Below are positions 8,801 through 18,494 of a stretch of DNA of 34,039 nucleotides, piece after piece. Numbering within the stretch: the first letter of the stretch is position 1; each line of letters starts with the position of its first letter. The notes under the pieces were generated by a model, which saw nothing but the letters and a program-made list of their open reading frames with translations, ran no database searches and was not told where the DNA came from. This DNA comes from Branchiostoma floridae (Eukaryota; Chordata; Leptocardii; Amphioxiformes; Branchiostomatidae): the NCBI RefSeq assembly GCF_000003815.2, contig NC_049983.1:4426082-4460120 (forward strand), given 5' to 3'. Made by a program: the position numbers and the translations under genes.

Positions 8801-11800
8801 TACAATCACCTGCAGTTTTTTATCTTTCTGCTAGGTGCCCTCGTGTCCCTCCTAATGGGGCATGTGAAGCTGAAGTGGTCAATAGTGGGAGAAGCTGTGC
8901 TGGGGGTTGTCTCACTGGGGATGGCCTTGCTGCTGTTCGTCATGGCAACCACACAGAACATCTGGGTGTGCTACGTCTGCTACGTCATCTACAGAACATC
9001 CTACCAGGCACTCATTACCATAGCAACGTGGGTGTGGCGACATTTTTATGTTGACCTCGGTTTCTTTGTTTTCTCCAAAGAAATAAGGTCAATGATCTGT
9101 TCCAGACGTTAGGATTGCTGGTAAAGTAGTACTAGTAGACATTGTATGGTGCTGATACACATATAAATGTAGCAAGTGGCAGGACAGAGCTCTGACTTAG
9201 GCCTAACAGAAGTAAGGAGTTGGTCATTGTATGTAATATGTTTGAGTAAGCATAAAGATAAACAAGACAGTTACATGGCAGTTACAGTTATTGTATATTT
9301 TCCCTGAGCCATGTGATGAGGTAAATATTATGCATGTGCTTACAGCATTGCCTTTATTGTGTCATGTTCCATTTGTAAAGTTCAGGTTTATTACATTGAT
9401 TTTCTTTCCCACCACTTGTCTTTAATTCCACTTTTTTCAGTACCTTGTTAAGGTTTAGTCATAAGTATCAAGTACCAAGCACATATCAAGTCCGTATGAG
9501 GTCCGTTTTAACATTTTTCTTTAGATTTGATATACATTATCCTGTGACTGGATCTTAAGGTACTGTAAAAAGTGAAAAAAATAAAGGTTTAGCAAGTATT
9601 CACACTTTTTTCATACACAGTTGTATGCACATTATGTGACACATATGCAGGCATACGCACGATACCGCCTGCAGTGCCTAAACCTGGCACAAAACAGTTA
9701 AGATCCACTGTTAGATAATGACCTATGATATTACTTTAACTTTTAGGTTTGAAGTTGCAAAGAACCTGGACAAAGCCCTGTATGCTCTGCTGTTTGGGAT
9801 CAACACATTTGTGGCCCTGGGACTGCAGACACTACTGACCGCTGTAGTAGTGGACAGGAGAGTACTGGCCACACCTGTACAGGCACAGGTAAGTACTGAC
9901 CACTGTAGTAGTGGACAGGAGAGTACTGGCCACACCTGTACAGGCACAGGTTAGTACTGACCACTGTAGTAGTGGACAGGAGAGTACTGGCTACACCTGT
10001 ACAGGCACAGGTAAGTACTGACTGCTGTGGTAGTGGACAGGAGAGTACTGGCCACACCTGTACAGGCACAGGTAAGTACTGACCACTGTAGTAGTAGTGG
10101 ACAGGAGAGTACTGGCTACACCTGTACAAGCACAGGTAAGTACTGACCACTGTAGTAGTAGTGGACAGGATAGTACTGGCTACACCTGTACAAGCACAGG
10201 TAAGTACTGACCACTGTAGTAGTAGTGGACAGGATAGTACTGGCTACAGCTGTACAAGCACAGGTTAGTACTGACCGTTGTAGTAGTGGACAGGAGAGTA
10301 CTGGCTACAGCTGTACAGGCACAGGTAAGTACTGACCGTTGTAGTAGTGGACAGGAGAGTACTGGCTACACCTGTACAGGCACAGGTAAGTACTGACCGC
10401 TGTAGTAGTAGTGGACAGGAGAGTACTGGCTACACCTGTACAAGCACAGGTAAGTACTGACCACTGTAGTAGTAGTGGACAGGAGAGTACTGGCTACACC
10501 TGTACAAGCACAGGTAAGTACTGACCACTGTAGTAGTAGTGGACAGGAGAGTACTGGCTACACCTGTACAAGCACAGGTAAGTACTGACCACTGTAGTAG
10601 TAGTGGACAGGAGAGTACTGGCTACACCTGTACAAGCACAGGTAAGTACTGACCGCTGTAGTAGTAGTGGACAGGAGAGTACTGGCTACACCTGTACAAG
10701 CACAGGTAAGTACTGACCACTGTAGTGGACAGGAGAGTACTGGCTACACCTGTACAAGCACAGGTAAGTACTGACCACTGTAGTAGTAGTGGACAGGAGA
10801 GTACTGGCTACACCTGTACAGGCACAGGTAAGTACTGACCGCTGTAGTAGTAGTGGACAGGAGAGTACTGGCTACACCTTGTACAAGCACAGGTAAGTAC
10901 TGACCACTGTAGTAGTAGTGGACAGGAGAGTACTGGTTACACCTGTACAGGCACAGGTAAGTACTGACCGCTGTAGTAGTAGTGGACAGGAGAGTACTGG
11001 CTACACCTGTACAAGCACAGGTAAGTACTGACCACTGTAGTGGACAGGAGAGTACTGGCTACACCTGTACAAGCACAGGTAAGTACTGACCGCTGTAGTA
11101 GTAGTGGACAGGAGAGTACTGGCTACACCTGTACAAGCACAGGTAAGTACTGACCGCTGTAGTAGTAGTGGACAGGAGAGTACTGGCTACACCTGTACAA
11201 GCACAGGTAAGTACTGACCACTGTAGTAGTAGTGGACAGGAGAGTACTGGCTACACCTGTACAAGCACAGGTAAGTACTGACCACTGTAGTAGTGGACAG
11301 GAGAGTACTGGCTACACCTGTGCAAGCACAGGTAAGTACACGTACATTGTAATAACATGACCAGTTGTGGGTACCGGTATAGAAAATTCAATACAGGCCC
11401 AGTTCAAGTCCAGAAGATCAGGTCCTGGTCTGCGATCTAATTGTGAAAACTTGACAATGGTCCAATTTGCTACAAAGGAACCTATTTGGTGGAGTATTCG
11501 ACACACACTAGCATTTTAAGATACTATCTTTTCATTTGTAAATTTGACAGTAAAAGCTTTGTGGAAATGACTATTAAACTCTAGTTCAATCTTGTTATTT
11601 TCTTGAAGTGGTAAGTGGAAATGTGTAAACCTCTGCTGATGTAATCTGGTCATTTTCTACTCGGTCCAAAATCTGGTCCATTTGTGAACAGCCTTACTGC
11701 CCCTACGGCTTCCTGAGCTACATGAGCTACATGAGTGAGTGAGTGAGTGAGTGAGTGAGTGAGTGAGTGAGTGAGTGAGTGAGTGAGTGAGTGAGTTATG

Positions 11801-12759
11801 TGAGTGAGTGAGTGAGTGAGTGAGTGAGCTATGTGAGTGAGTGAGTGAGTGAGTGTGAGTGAGTGAGCGAGTGAGTGAGCTATGTGAGTGAGCTATGTGA
11901 GTGAGCTACGTGAATGAGTGAGTGATGGTCAGTGAGTGAGTGAGTGAGTGAGTGAGTGAGTGAGCTATGTGAGTGAGTGAGCGAGTGAGTGAGCTATGTG
12001 AGTGAGTGAGTGAGTGAGTGAGTGAGTGAGCGAGTGAGTGAGCGAGTGAGTGAGCTATGTGAGTGAGCTACGTGAATGAGTGAGTGATGCATATGGTCAG
12101 TGAGTGAGCTACGTGAGTGAGCTACGTGAGTGAGCTACGTGAGTGAGTGAGTGTCAGTGAGTGAGTGAGTGAGTGAGCTACGTGAGCTACGTGAGTGAGT
12201 GTGAGTGAGTGAGTGAGTGAGTGAGTGAGTGAGTGAGTGAGTTGTTTTTTTAAGTTTTTTTTTCTAACCAGTTCAACACGAAAAAACAATTCTGTACCAG
12301 TACCCAGCATGCCTAGTCATGACATCACCTGAGAAGCAAATACAATTACTTTTAACCTTAGACACATGGTCTATTCAAGTTTGTTGCTTGTTTGTTTGTT
12401 GTTTCTTAGATGTAAAAACAAATGCTCCGAGGAGAAGATGTACGGTTTAAATAACAAACAAACAAAAATTCATTTATTCTAGTGACGAAGTCCATTCCAG
12501 TGATGGTATGAATTCTAGTGATGAAAAAGATAGAAAAATAAGAAATGTGTTGTATTCAATATAAAGTACATGTACAAAGCATTTTTTATAACAGTTGTTT
12601 CCCCTCCTCCAGTACACTGTGTACGGTGGCTTCTTCTGTGCCATAGCAGCTGCTTACCTGCTGAAGTCTGTGGTGACGTGCACGTACGCGGGATGGCGGG
12701 AAACCTGGGAGAAATCCTGGGTCACCACGACACACGACGAGGATTCAGCAAGGAAATAA
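4867..12759 (+). CDS. SLC19A2/A3-like vitamin transporter gene (join of 4 visible exons)
   Basis: Visible coding exons are 4867-5808, 8835-9027, 9747-9888 and 12613-12759; phases match at the two junctions that can be tested. The product is a 12-helix major facilitator protein of the solute carrier 19 family (reduced folate carrier and thiamine transporters 1 and 2), acting in the plasma membrane. Diagnostic stretches include RPSEPFLTPYL, GPDKNLT, NEIYPVWTY, WWAFAKCGNSQ, LLFGINTFVALGLQTLL and VVVD. They fit the thiamine carriers SLC19A2/A3 better than SLC19A1, but substrate cannot be fixed by sequence alone. Between exon one (phase 0) and 8835 (needs one base, G) a short exon is missing, the one normally carrying NY.Q.LW and YNG.VEA. 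It was not found in readable sequence and probably sits in the gap at 7003-7884. Confidence 0.9.
5809..7002 (+). other. SLC19A first visible intron, left of the gap
   Basis: Apart from the hairpin at 6141-6217, a small palindrome CTGTGACTTAGCAGTCACAG near 6481-6500 and a short inverted repeat built on TCATTAACAAC (near 6815-6860), nothing coding was seen. I looked for the missing transporter exon (a frame encoding NY.Q.LW) on the plus strand and did not find it here. Confidence 0.45.
6141..6217. repeat. 26-base inverted repeat (hairpin)
   Basis: CATCCATGAATAGTTTCATC AGGTTG at 6141-6166 is the reverse complement of 6192-6217 with one mismatch, leaving a 25-base loop. It lies in the SLC19A intron and probably is a small MITE or its palindromic end; nearby bases read (A)ATAAA and CGAAACGTCGATG, as in dispersed repeats. 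Confidence 0.75.
7003..7884. other. assembly gap (882 N)
   Basis: All bases are N. The right edge is a purine-rich simple repeat, which probably caused the gap. The missing SLC19A exon of roughly 100 bases most likely lies here. Confidence 0.95.
7885..8700. repeat. polypurine GA/GGGA/GATACA simple repeat
   Basis: From 7885 to about 8470 the plus strand is almost pure purine apart from the recurring GATACAGAGAGGGAGAGA motif. It then decays into GAGA/GACAGA sequence up to about 8700. The opposite strand reads as a false serine-proline ORF. Lies in the SLC19A intron. Confidence 0.95.
8835..9027 (+). CDS. SLC19A-like exon (transmembrane helices about 8-10)
   Basis: Acceptor TCTTTCTGCTAG ends at 8834 and the exon begins GT GCC, completing a Gly codon with one base from the missing upstream exon. 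It encodes GALVSLLMGHVKLKW, then two hydrophobic helices with NIWVCYVCYVIYR and SYQALITIA. It ends AC before the donor GTGGGT, in phase 2. The stretch matches the human thiamine carriers (GA..A...GY.K..W and NIW.CYA.Y). Readable frames outside these splice sites are intronic. Confidence 0.9.
9747..9888 (+). CDS. SLC19A-like exon (transmembrane helix 11), ending inside a minisatellite
   Basis: Acceptor TTTAACTTTTAG ends at 9746; the first base G completes ACG (Thr) from the previous exon. The 47 codons encode FEVAKNLDKALYALLFGINT, then FVALGLQTLLTAVVVDRR and VLATPVQAQ, closely matching the human thiamine carriers. The donor CAG|GTAAGT is in phase 0. The last 56 exon bases (9833-9888) are also the first unit of the tandem repeat that fills the next 1.45 kb. 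Confidence 0.92.
9833..11338 (+). repeat. 61/64-base minisatellite spanning an exon 3' end and its 5' splice site, 24 copies
   Basis: The unit is TACTGACC(A/G)CTGTAGTAG, TGGACAGGAGAGTACTGGC, (T/C)ACACCTGTACA(A/G)GCACAG, GTAAG. The first copy is coding up to 9888; the other 23 are intronic. Units are 61 bases, or 64 with one extra TAG, with a few shorter. Every copy ends in a good donor: GCACAGGTAAGTAC in 22 and GTTAGT in two (near 9950 and 10265). The unit is bounded by TACTGACC, present both inside the exon (9833-9840) and just after the real donor, which suggests how the first duplication arose. Confidence 0.97.
11364..11685 (-). mobile_element. hAT-like MITE, diverged copy (inverted relative to 15001-15392)
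   Basis: Compared with the reverse complement of 15001-15392, it shares in order GTGGGTACCGGTA.AGAAAATT, AATGGTCCA.TTT.CTACAAA, T.TTTGGTGGAGTATT, GACAGTAAAA, CTTGTTATTTTCTT and TCGGTCCAA.ATC.GGTCCA. The left terminal repeat is degraded and the far end appears truncated, so this is the older or more damaged copy. It sits in the SLC19A intron just after the minisatellite. Confidence 0.75.
11713..12242. repeat. (GTGA)n microsatellite with GCTA(T/C)GTGA interruptions
   Basis: Long runs of GTGA broken by recurring GAGCTATGTGA, GAGCTACGTGA and GTGATGGTCAGTGA variants. The interruptions themselves recur in the same order, giving a higher-order repeat. Lies in the last SLC19A intron; ORFs here are artefacts. 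Confidence 0.95.
12613..12759 (+). CDS. SLC19A-like terminal exon (helix 12 and C-terminal tail)
   Basis: After a pyrimidine-rich tract and acceptor (CCCCTCCTCCAG) ending at 12612, 48 codons run to TAA at 12757-12759. They encode YTVYGGFFCAIAAAYLL (last membrane helix), then a short hydrophilic tail ending DEDSARK. This matches the family pattern of Q(F/Y).(V/I)Y..YF..IA just after the VVVD helix. No canonical AATAAA was found close downstream. Confidence 0.9.
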   Translation, partial: YTVYGGFFCAIAAAYLLKSVVTCTYAGWRETWEKSWVTTTHDEDSARK

Positions 12760-13076
12760 TATATAAGAGGCAATAAGTTAATGTTCTATGGTATACCAGA
12801 ATGGTCTATATTTTACCGTGTATATATTTGTGCGCTGGGGTTTAAAGTTACTTAACTTGTGTATGTAATTTTGTATTGGTAAAAGTCACTCGAGATACAA
12901 TTTCAAGCACAAGAAATTGGACTTTCACCAATTTTTAACTGTTGACTAAAGCCTTTATGATTTTTATCAAGGAATGGACAATCTGCTTCTTCTATGGTGT
13001 TAGATACAACATGTGACTTTGTGAGCAAGTGGATCATAAGTTGCAGAAAGCCTATGGTGCCGTCCATCTGTAGCCA

Positions 13077-13641
13077 CTACCAGGCTCTGTGGAATGGTGG
13101 ACTAATTGTAGAAATTGGTACAAATAGGGTCGATAGTACGCTAGGGGAGNNNNNNNNNNNNNNNNNNNNNNNNNNNNNNNNNNNNNNNNNNNNNNNNNNN
13201 NNNNNNNNNNNNNNNNNNNNNNNNNNNNNNNNNNNNNNNNNNNNNNNNNNNNNNNNNNNNNNNNNNNNNNNNNNNNNNNNNNNNNNNNNNNNNNNNNNNN
13301 NNNNNNNNNNNNNNNNNNNNNNNNNNNNNNNNNNNNNNNNNNNNNNNNNNNNNNNNNNNNNNNNNNNNNNNNNNNNNNNNNNNNNNNNNNNNNNNNNNNN
13401 NNNNNNNNNNNNNNNNNNNNNNNNNNNNNNNNNNNNNNNNNNNNNNNNNNNNNNNNNNNNNNNNNNNNNNNNNNNNNNNNNNNNNNNNNNNNNNNNNNNN
13501 NNNNNNNNNNNNNNNNNNNNNNNNNNNNNNNNNNNNNNCAGCCAAATAATGATTCTTCTGACCGTCTGACTCCCCTAGCGTACTATTGACTCTGTTTGTC
13601 CAATTTCTACAAATAGTCCACCATTCCACAGAATCTGGTAG
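13077..13641. repeat. 73-base inverted repeat flanking an assembly gap
   Basis: 13077-13149 (CTACCAG...CTAGGGGAG) is the reverse complement of 13570-13641 with about six mismatches and one indel (roughly 90% identity). All 389 N of the second gap, plus about 30 readable bases, lie between the arms. This suggests a long palindrome or a MITE whose hairpin defeated sequencing or assembly. Confidence 0.85.
13150..13538. other. assembly gap (389 N)
   Basis: All N, lying between the arms of an inverted repeat. ORFs drawn across it have no support. Confidence 0.95.
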
Positions 13642-13734
13642 ACACTACTCCATCTGTGTTTAGAGACCTTTGATTTTTGCCTTCGCCAGAATGTCAGAAG
13701 GTTCTGGAATCAGTTAAATCAGGACTTGTTGGGT

Positions 13735-13970
13735 CTGTATGTAGGTCAACAGCATATAACTCAGGAAGTTGTGGATAGATCTTGATGATATTTGGTATGT
13801 AGGAGTTGTGGAAAGGTAGGTGAAATTCAAAAATTTACATTTTTTGAGTGTTCGTCTGTTAACAACATACCTCGAGAATTTGTGGTTGGATCTTGATGAT
13901 ATTTGCTAGGTGTGTAGTGGTTGTAGAAAGGAAGGATCAAAATGGTATGCCAAATTCCAAAAGCCGCACA
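13735..13970 (+). repeat. two ~105-base direct copies within a dispersed-type repeat
   Basis: GTGGATAGATCTTGATGATATTTGGTATGTAGGAGTTGTGGAAAGG near 13771 recurs near 13881 as GTGGTTGGATCTTGATGATATTTGCTAGG.TGTAGTGGTTGTAGAAAGG. Each copy is preceded by an AACA(G/A)CATA.....C.(A/G)GAA block. It looks like part of an interspersed repeat; no coding content was seen. Confidence 0.6.
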
Positions 13971-14730
13971 GGAATGGGTGGAACTTTTTTTCCGGGCGTG
14001 CGTAGTCAGATCACCTGAGTATTCCCTGGGGAATTTGTTTTGAAGACGTTTTCATGTGATCTATATATGTGATCAGGGTTTTCATTCATTTGAATGTGTT
14101 TTATATCATGATTGTGTGTTTCTGTGACTCTTGCTTTTTTTCCACTGTGAGGTTCATTTGATGTTTGTTTTTCGTCAGTGTATGGGCTAATAATGACCCA
14201 TGGATGACCCAAGGAGTTTGACCTAAGATTCTCGTGCCTCGATGAAACGAAGTGTGTGTTGTCCTTGCATTCCTCTATCAAAGGTTTGATTTTATAGAAT
14301 GGCTACAATCTTTGAAGCTCTCTCTCTTTGTACATAGAGGTACACCTATCTACATTTTTGTATCTATCTAACTCTACCTAATCTATATATTCCTGGAGAC
14401 CTGCTGACAGGGCTTTATTGCATGGGGCTGTCCAAAAATGACAACAACAAGTGCCTGTCAAACTCTGTTACTGTTGCATTTGTCTCCTCATCTTGCCCCT
14501 AGGGAAGGCCCCAAAATGATATGTTTGAGCGTCGTAGCCTCAAATTTTGGCTGACTCTCTCTCAACATTGTCATCAAATATGGATATCATAAAATTTATC
14601 TGGTGTATTTGCAGCCAGTGCCATAGGCAGGTGCCCAAAGTGAGTAATGAGGCTGATTAACATGGTCGAGGCGCCTCTTTGAGCACGGGAAAGTGGAGTG
14701 TTCGTGGTAGCGGCATACACTGCAGTCACA

Positions 14731-14780
14731 TACTGTAATGGAAAAATAAAACCACCGCGAACATTTCTGCATTTACAGTA
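14731..14780. mobile_element. very short MITE-like element
   Basis: Fifty bases from TACTGTAATG to CATTTACAGTA with matching inverted ends, and an internal ACCACCGCGAACA motif that resembles common short invertebrate repeats as I remember them. A partner motif GTTCGTGGTAGC lies about 40 bases to the left in inverse orientation, so the element may be larger. Confidence 0.35.
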
Positions 14781-15000
14781 ACAGCAGAGTAATAGACATG
14801 TAGCCCTACACAATGCACACGAAATCATCATTTTGTGTGGATAAGTTAAAACATCCCCCAAAGAAATTATGTCATTCTTTTGTTGTATTAACTTTGTCTG
14901 GTGATAATAAATGGTAATTCGACGCGATGCAGTGTCCACACACTCGCGCCCTTCCTAACACTTGTGTTGGTGTTTCTTTGTGTGTGTGAAGAGTATGAAC

Positions 15001-15392
15001 CAGGGCTGGGTATCGGTACAGCGTACCGGTACAAAACAGTTTTTCCTTATTGGACCGGTCCAGAAAAACCGGACCTGAAAAAATTAGATGGACCGGATGT
15101 TGGACCGATTAGAAAATAAACAGATTATTTTAATAGGGATTCACACGTTTTAGCACTTGCAGATGGAAGAAAATAACGAGTGAAGTAAAGTTTATAGTAA
15201 TTGCTACCAAGTTTTACAGTCAATCCTACAGGTGCAGATAGCTTGTTGTGATTTTAAACGCCAGTGTAGGTTTAATACTCCACCAAACAGATTTCTTTGT
15301 AGTAAAATGGACCATTGGTATGAATCATACTGCATCAGGTTCAGGTCCGGAACCGGACCTGGACCTTAATTTTCTGTACCGGTACCCACCCC
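15001..15392 (+). mobile_element. hAT-like MITE, 392 bases
   Basis: Ends are inverted repeats: CAGGGCTGGGTATCGGTACA at the left and TGTACCGGTACCCACCCC at the right (matching at most positions). The CAGGG start is typical of hAT elements. Flanks GTATGAAC (14993-15000) and TAATGAAC (15393-15400) agree at six of eight positions, consistent with an aged 8-bp target duplication. Subterminal GGACC/GGTCC motifs are repeated. No coding capacity. Confidence 0.8.
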
Positions 15393-15639
15393 TAATGAAC
15401 GCATCGAGAGGGAGAACTGTGTAGGGGTGATGCAGAAATTAACAAAAATGTTGATTAAGGATGTAGTTAGTCTCCCATAATCAAGGGTGATGTGATGAAC
15501 ACACATGTGCATACATGACTCATAGTCATAATGCAGGATAGCTAACATTACAACTGTGATAATGTGGAAAAAAATCACAATATTTAGTACAAAACACAAA
15601 AGCAGTCAAGCTTCATGCAGTTTTATTGCGTAATACAGA

Positions 15640-16420
15640 AAAGGAGTCAGTTTGGTATTGGTTACAAATTATACCCAGACCCCTCTACAACACCAGCGTT
15701 GTTGTATGATTAAAAATGTTAGTAATCCATGTAAAGGAAAGGTAAATCTACAATTTATTAATTCCTATACCGCACCAATGTGCTATAGTTAAAGTTCAAC
15801 TAGATTTAAAGTTAAAGTACATCCACATATTGTTATGTGCGTTTATCATCTATATTTAAAGCATTTGGTTTCCACCTAGTTGCAAATTGCATCCAGATTC
15901 CGCTACAACACCTGGGTAATGCTGCATATTTCACTTTTCTCTAATGTAAATGGAGCAGTTTCATCGTGACCGTATGGCTGTACTTTCTGGGCTTTGTAAA
16001 GTACATTTCACACATCTCAGACTCCACATGAACCATTCAGTTACAACTACATGTTAACAAACTGATTCCTCTATAACACCAGTGTGCTTGTAATGAGTTA
16101 AAGTTATAATTATGATCAAATGTTTGCTATCCATTTCAAGCAACAGTACAATCCATTATAAGCGTTAATCTATATCAAAAGCGTTCAGCTTGCTACTGGT
16201 TACAAATTGTATTCGTCTACAACATGTAATTAGCGTTCTAACAAAATGTTAAGTAAACTCCACACATAAGCGTTAATCTACATGTAAAGCATTCAGTTCA
16301 CAACTGGTTACAAAATGCATCGAGATTGCTCTATAATACCAGTGACCTTAGTTAAAGTTTAAACAAAATGTAAGCTGTTCGTTTAAAGTCAAGGTACATC
16401 CAAAATTTATAGCTTTTGTT
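15640..16420. repeat. strongly decayed tandem repeat (~110-220-base spacing, five copies)
   Basis: A block like GGTTACAAATT(G)(C)AT..AGATTCC(T)CTACAACACCAGTG occurs near 15659, 15880, 16045, 16198 and 16304. It is accompanied by recurring AGCGTTAATCTA(C)AT.TAAAGCATTCAGTT and GTTAAAGTT...ACAAAATGTTA blocks. Old satellite-like sequence; no gene. Confidence 0.65.
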
Positions 16421-18380
16421 TTATGAAATGCACGCTGAAGAAATATTTTGAAATCTGTACATTTTCTCATTTTTTCCTCTTTGATAGAGCCGACATCGTA
16501 ATTTTTGATAACAAAGGTAATGGCACAAAGGCTTCACGTATTTCATGATCATTTGAACTTCAAAATTGATTAACATTGATTTTCATTATTAACAAATCTC
16601 GCAAATAGGAACCCAACTTGAAAATTCTAACGGTCACCAATTCTCATGATCAAAGTAGCGTTGGTTTAGAAAATGCTACTGTTGTGTCCATACCGCAATG
16701 CCTCAATGGTATCATTCATACCACAAATTTCTCTTTCCTCTGATGTCAATCGAAGAGATCGAAGAAGCTCATCTGTGTTGGTAATAGTCATAGTACAATG
16801 CTAACCTTTCTTCCAACACAAAAGTATACAAGTATGAATGGTTGACTTTTAGCATCTGGCCGGACTTCCTGACGTTTCATAAAAACACTCAGGTTATGTG
16901 CGTAGCAACAAAAGCAATTGAGCAAAAGCCTTACTTTTGTTAACTCACTTCTTTATTAGTCGAGTGTGACCGGAGGGTACATGTACATTCACTGGTCTTC
17001 TTTTATCCCTCGCATTCACAAGGTAACACAAATGTTCTTGAGGAAATGAAGGGAAAATGGAGAAAAAAATTCTTATCGTTTCTTTTCTTTAAATATTCCC
17101 ATATATCCCAGTAAATTTGCTTTTTTTTCACAATATTGTCTGTCTTTGAGGGCCTACATGTATTTTTTATCAACTATCTGTGAGCTTGATCTTTGCATTC
17201 TTCTCACCAATGATAAAAGCACTCTCCATGATGAGGCTTGATTATTTGGCAAAAGTATGTGTTTCGTGGAACTCTAGTTCGTTTTGCGATTGATACCAAA
17301 ACTGCATAATTCAGGGCTCCCTGGTCACTGTGCATGCATTTCCGCTCAATAGCTTGGAATTTGGTTTGGTGGTGCCTATGGCATACGCCTACAAAACACC
17401 ACTTCATTTTTTGGCTATTTTTACATGTTGTTATACAAATGTACTTCGGGTTATCCTGTTATCCTGTGAAAGTCATCCTATGACCTGAAATTGGGCAGCT
17501 TTCGCACAAGAGATGGGGAAAGGTATGGGTTCCACTGTGTGGATTTTCTCAATTGGATATGAAAATCTAATCCTAATTTGCATAATTTACAAGCCACTGT
17601 GTTGGCTTTTCATCATAGTTAACTACAGGGCACCAATTATGTGTATTACTTCATCCTTGCTTAACCTTTCCTTTTTAAAAATCTACAACTGAAACACCTC
17701 AGGCCTGTTGGTACAGATATAAAAGCTGCTACAGCTATACTGATGTCCAAACTATCTAGCTTTCTCCGAGTACAAGACCTATCGTATATACGAAACATAG
17801 CTTCCCCAGAACATCAGACAGAAAACCGTACTTTCTGTTGCAGTACCAAGGAAAGCCGTCAAGGGGGGGGGGGCAAAATCTCATTAGAAAAAAAACTAGT
17901 CAAGACCTAATATGATCAAATACCAAGATCATAGCAATCAATCCATCCATAGTTTTCTTAGTTCTTCCGATGACCCACAGATAATGATTACAAAAACAAC
18001 CGTAAGCCTGTCCGTCTTGGAGAGGAAAGTGACATGAGCACCATATGCCTCATGTAAAAAAAAATCAAGGTCGCAGCAGCGGGAAACATTTCACTCTTAC
18101 TACATACTTGCAGACCATAGGCATGTGAAATAAGAGCAAATTGGACATTTTTTCCATGAATCTATAGATCTACAGAAAAGGCAGAAGCAGTTTTGCCTTT
18201 CGCTAAATGAAGCAAGGAGGAATCCTAGAAAGGCAATAAAGCTATTTGATTTAGCCTATAAATGCACTATTGATATTCAAAATAATAAACTTTTAAATGA
18301 GTATAGGTATAATTTCTATTAACTCCAGTTATTGAAATTGTGCAATAGTAGAGCAGCAGGATCCAAAAGAAGAACTAAGC
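16421..18380. other. intergenic stretch, no gene seen
   Basis: AT-rich sequence between the two convergent genes. Only a G run at about 17863-17873 stands out. Frames are short and lack family signals. Confidence 0.5.
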
Positions 18381-18388
18381 TACAGACT

Positions 18389-18394
18389 TTTAAT
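18389..18394 (-). terminator. possible poly(A) signal ATTAAA for the CILP-like gene
   Basis: ATTAAA on the minus strand lies about 100 bases beyond the TAG stop at 18495-18497, a plausible distance for the most common variant of AATAAA. No nearer canonical signal was seen; the true 3' end could be further left. Confidence 0.3.
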
Positions 18395-18494
18395 GCCTTC
18401 TAGTGAGTATAACTTTGCATTTGAAAACAAGATAATGATATATAGAAGCAATGCTTTGCAGCTCGGATTATTGTCTGACTTTCTGTCATTTGCC

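Noticed and set aside
9800-10150. Minus-strand ORF rich in VLTCACTGVAST repeats
   Set aside because: Produced by the 61/64-base minisatellite; no family signal.
12122-12310. Minus-strand SLTHSLTHSLT ORF
   Set aside because: Translation of the (GTGA)n microsatellite.
13141-13629. ORFs across the second gap on both strands
   Set aside because: Most codons are N, and the readable ends are the arms of an inverted repeat.
14574-14939. 121-codon minus-strand ORF
   Set aside because: Overlaps a MITE-like element, lacks domains and has no recognisable splice context or homology.
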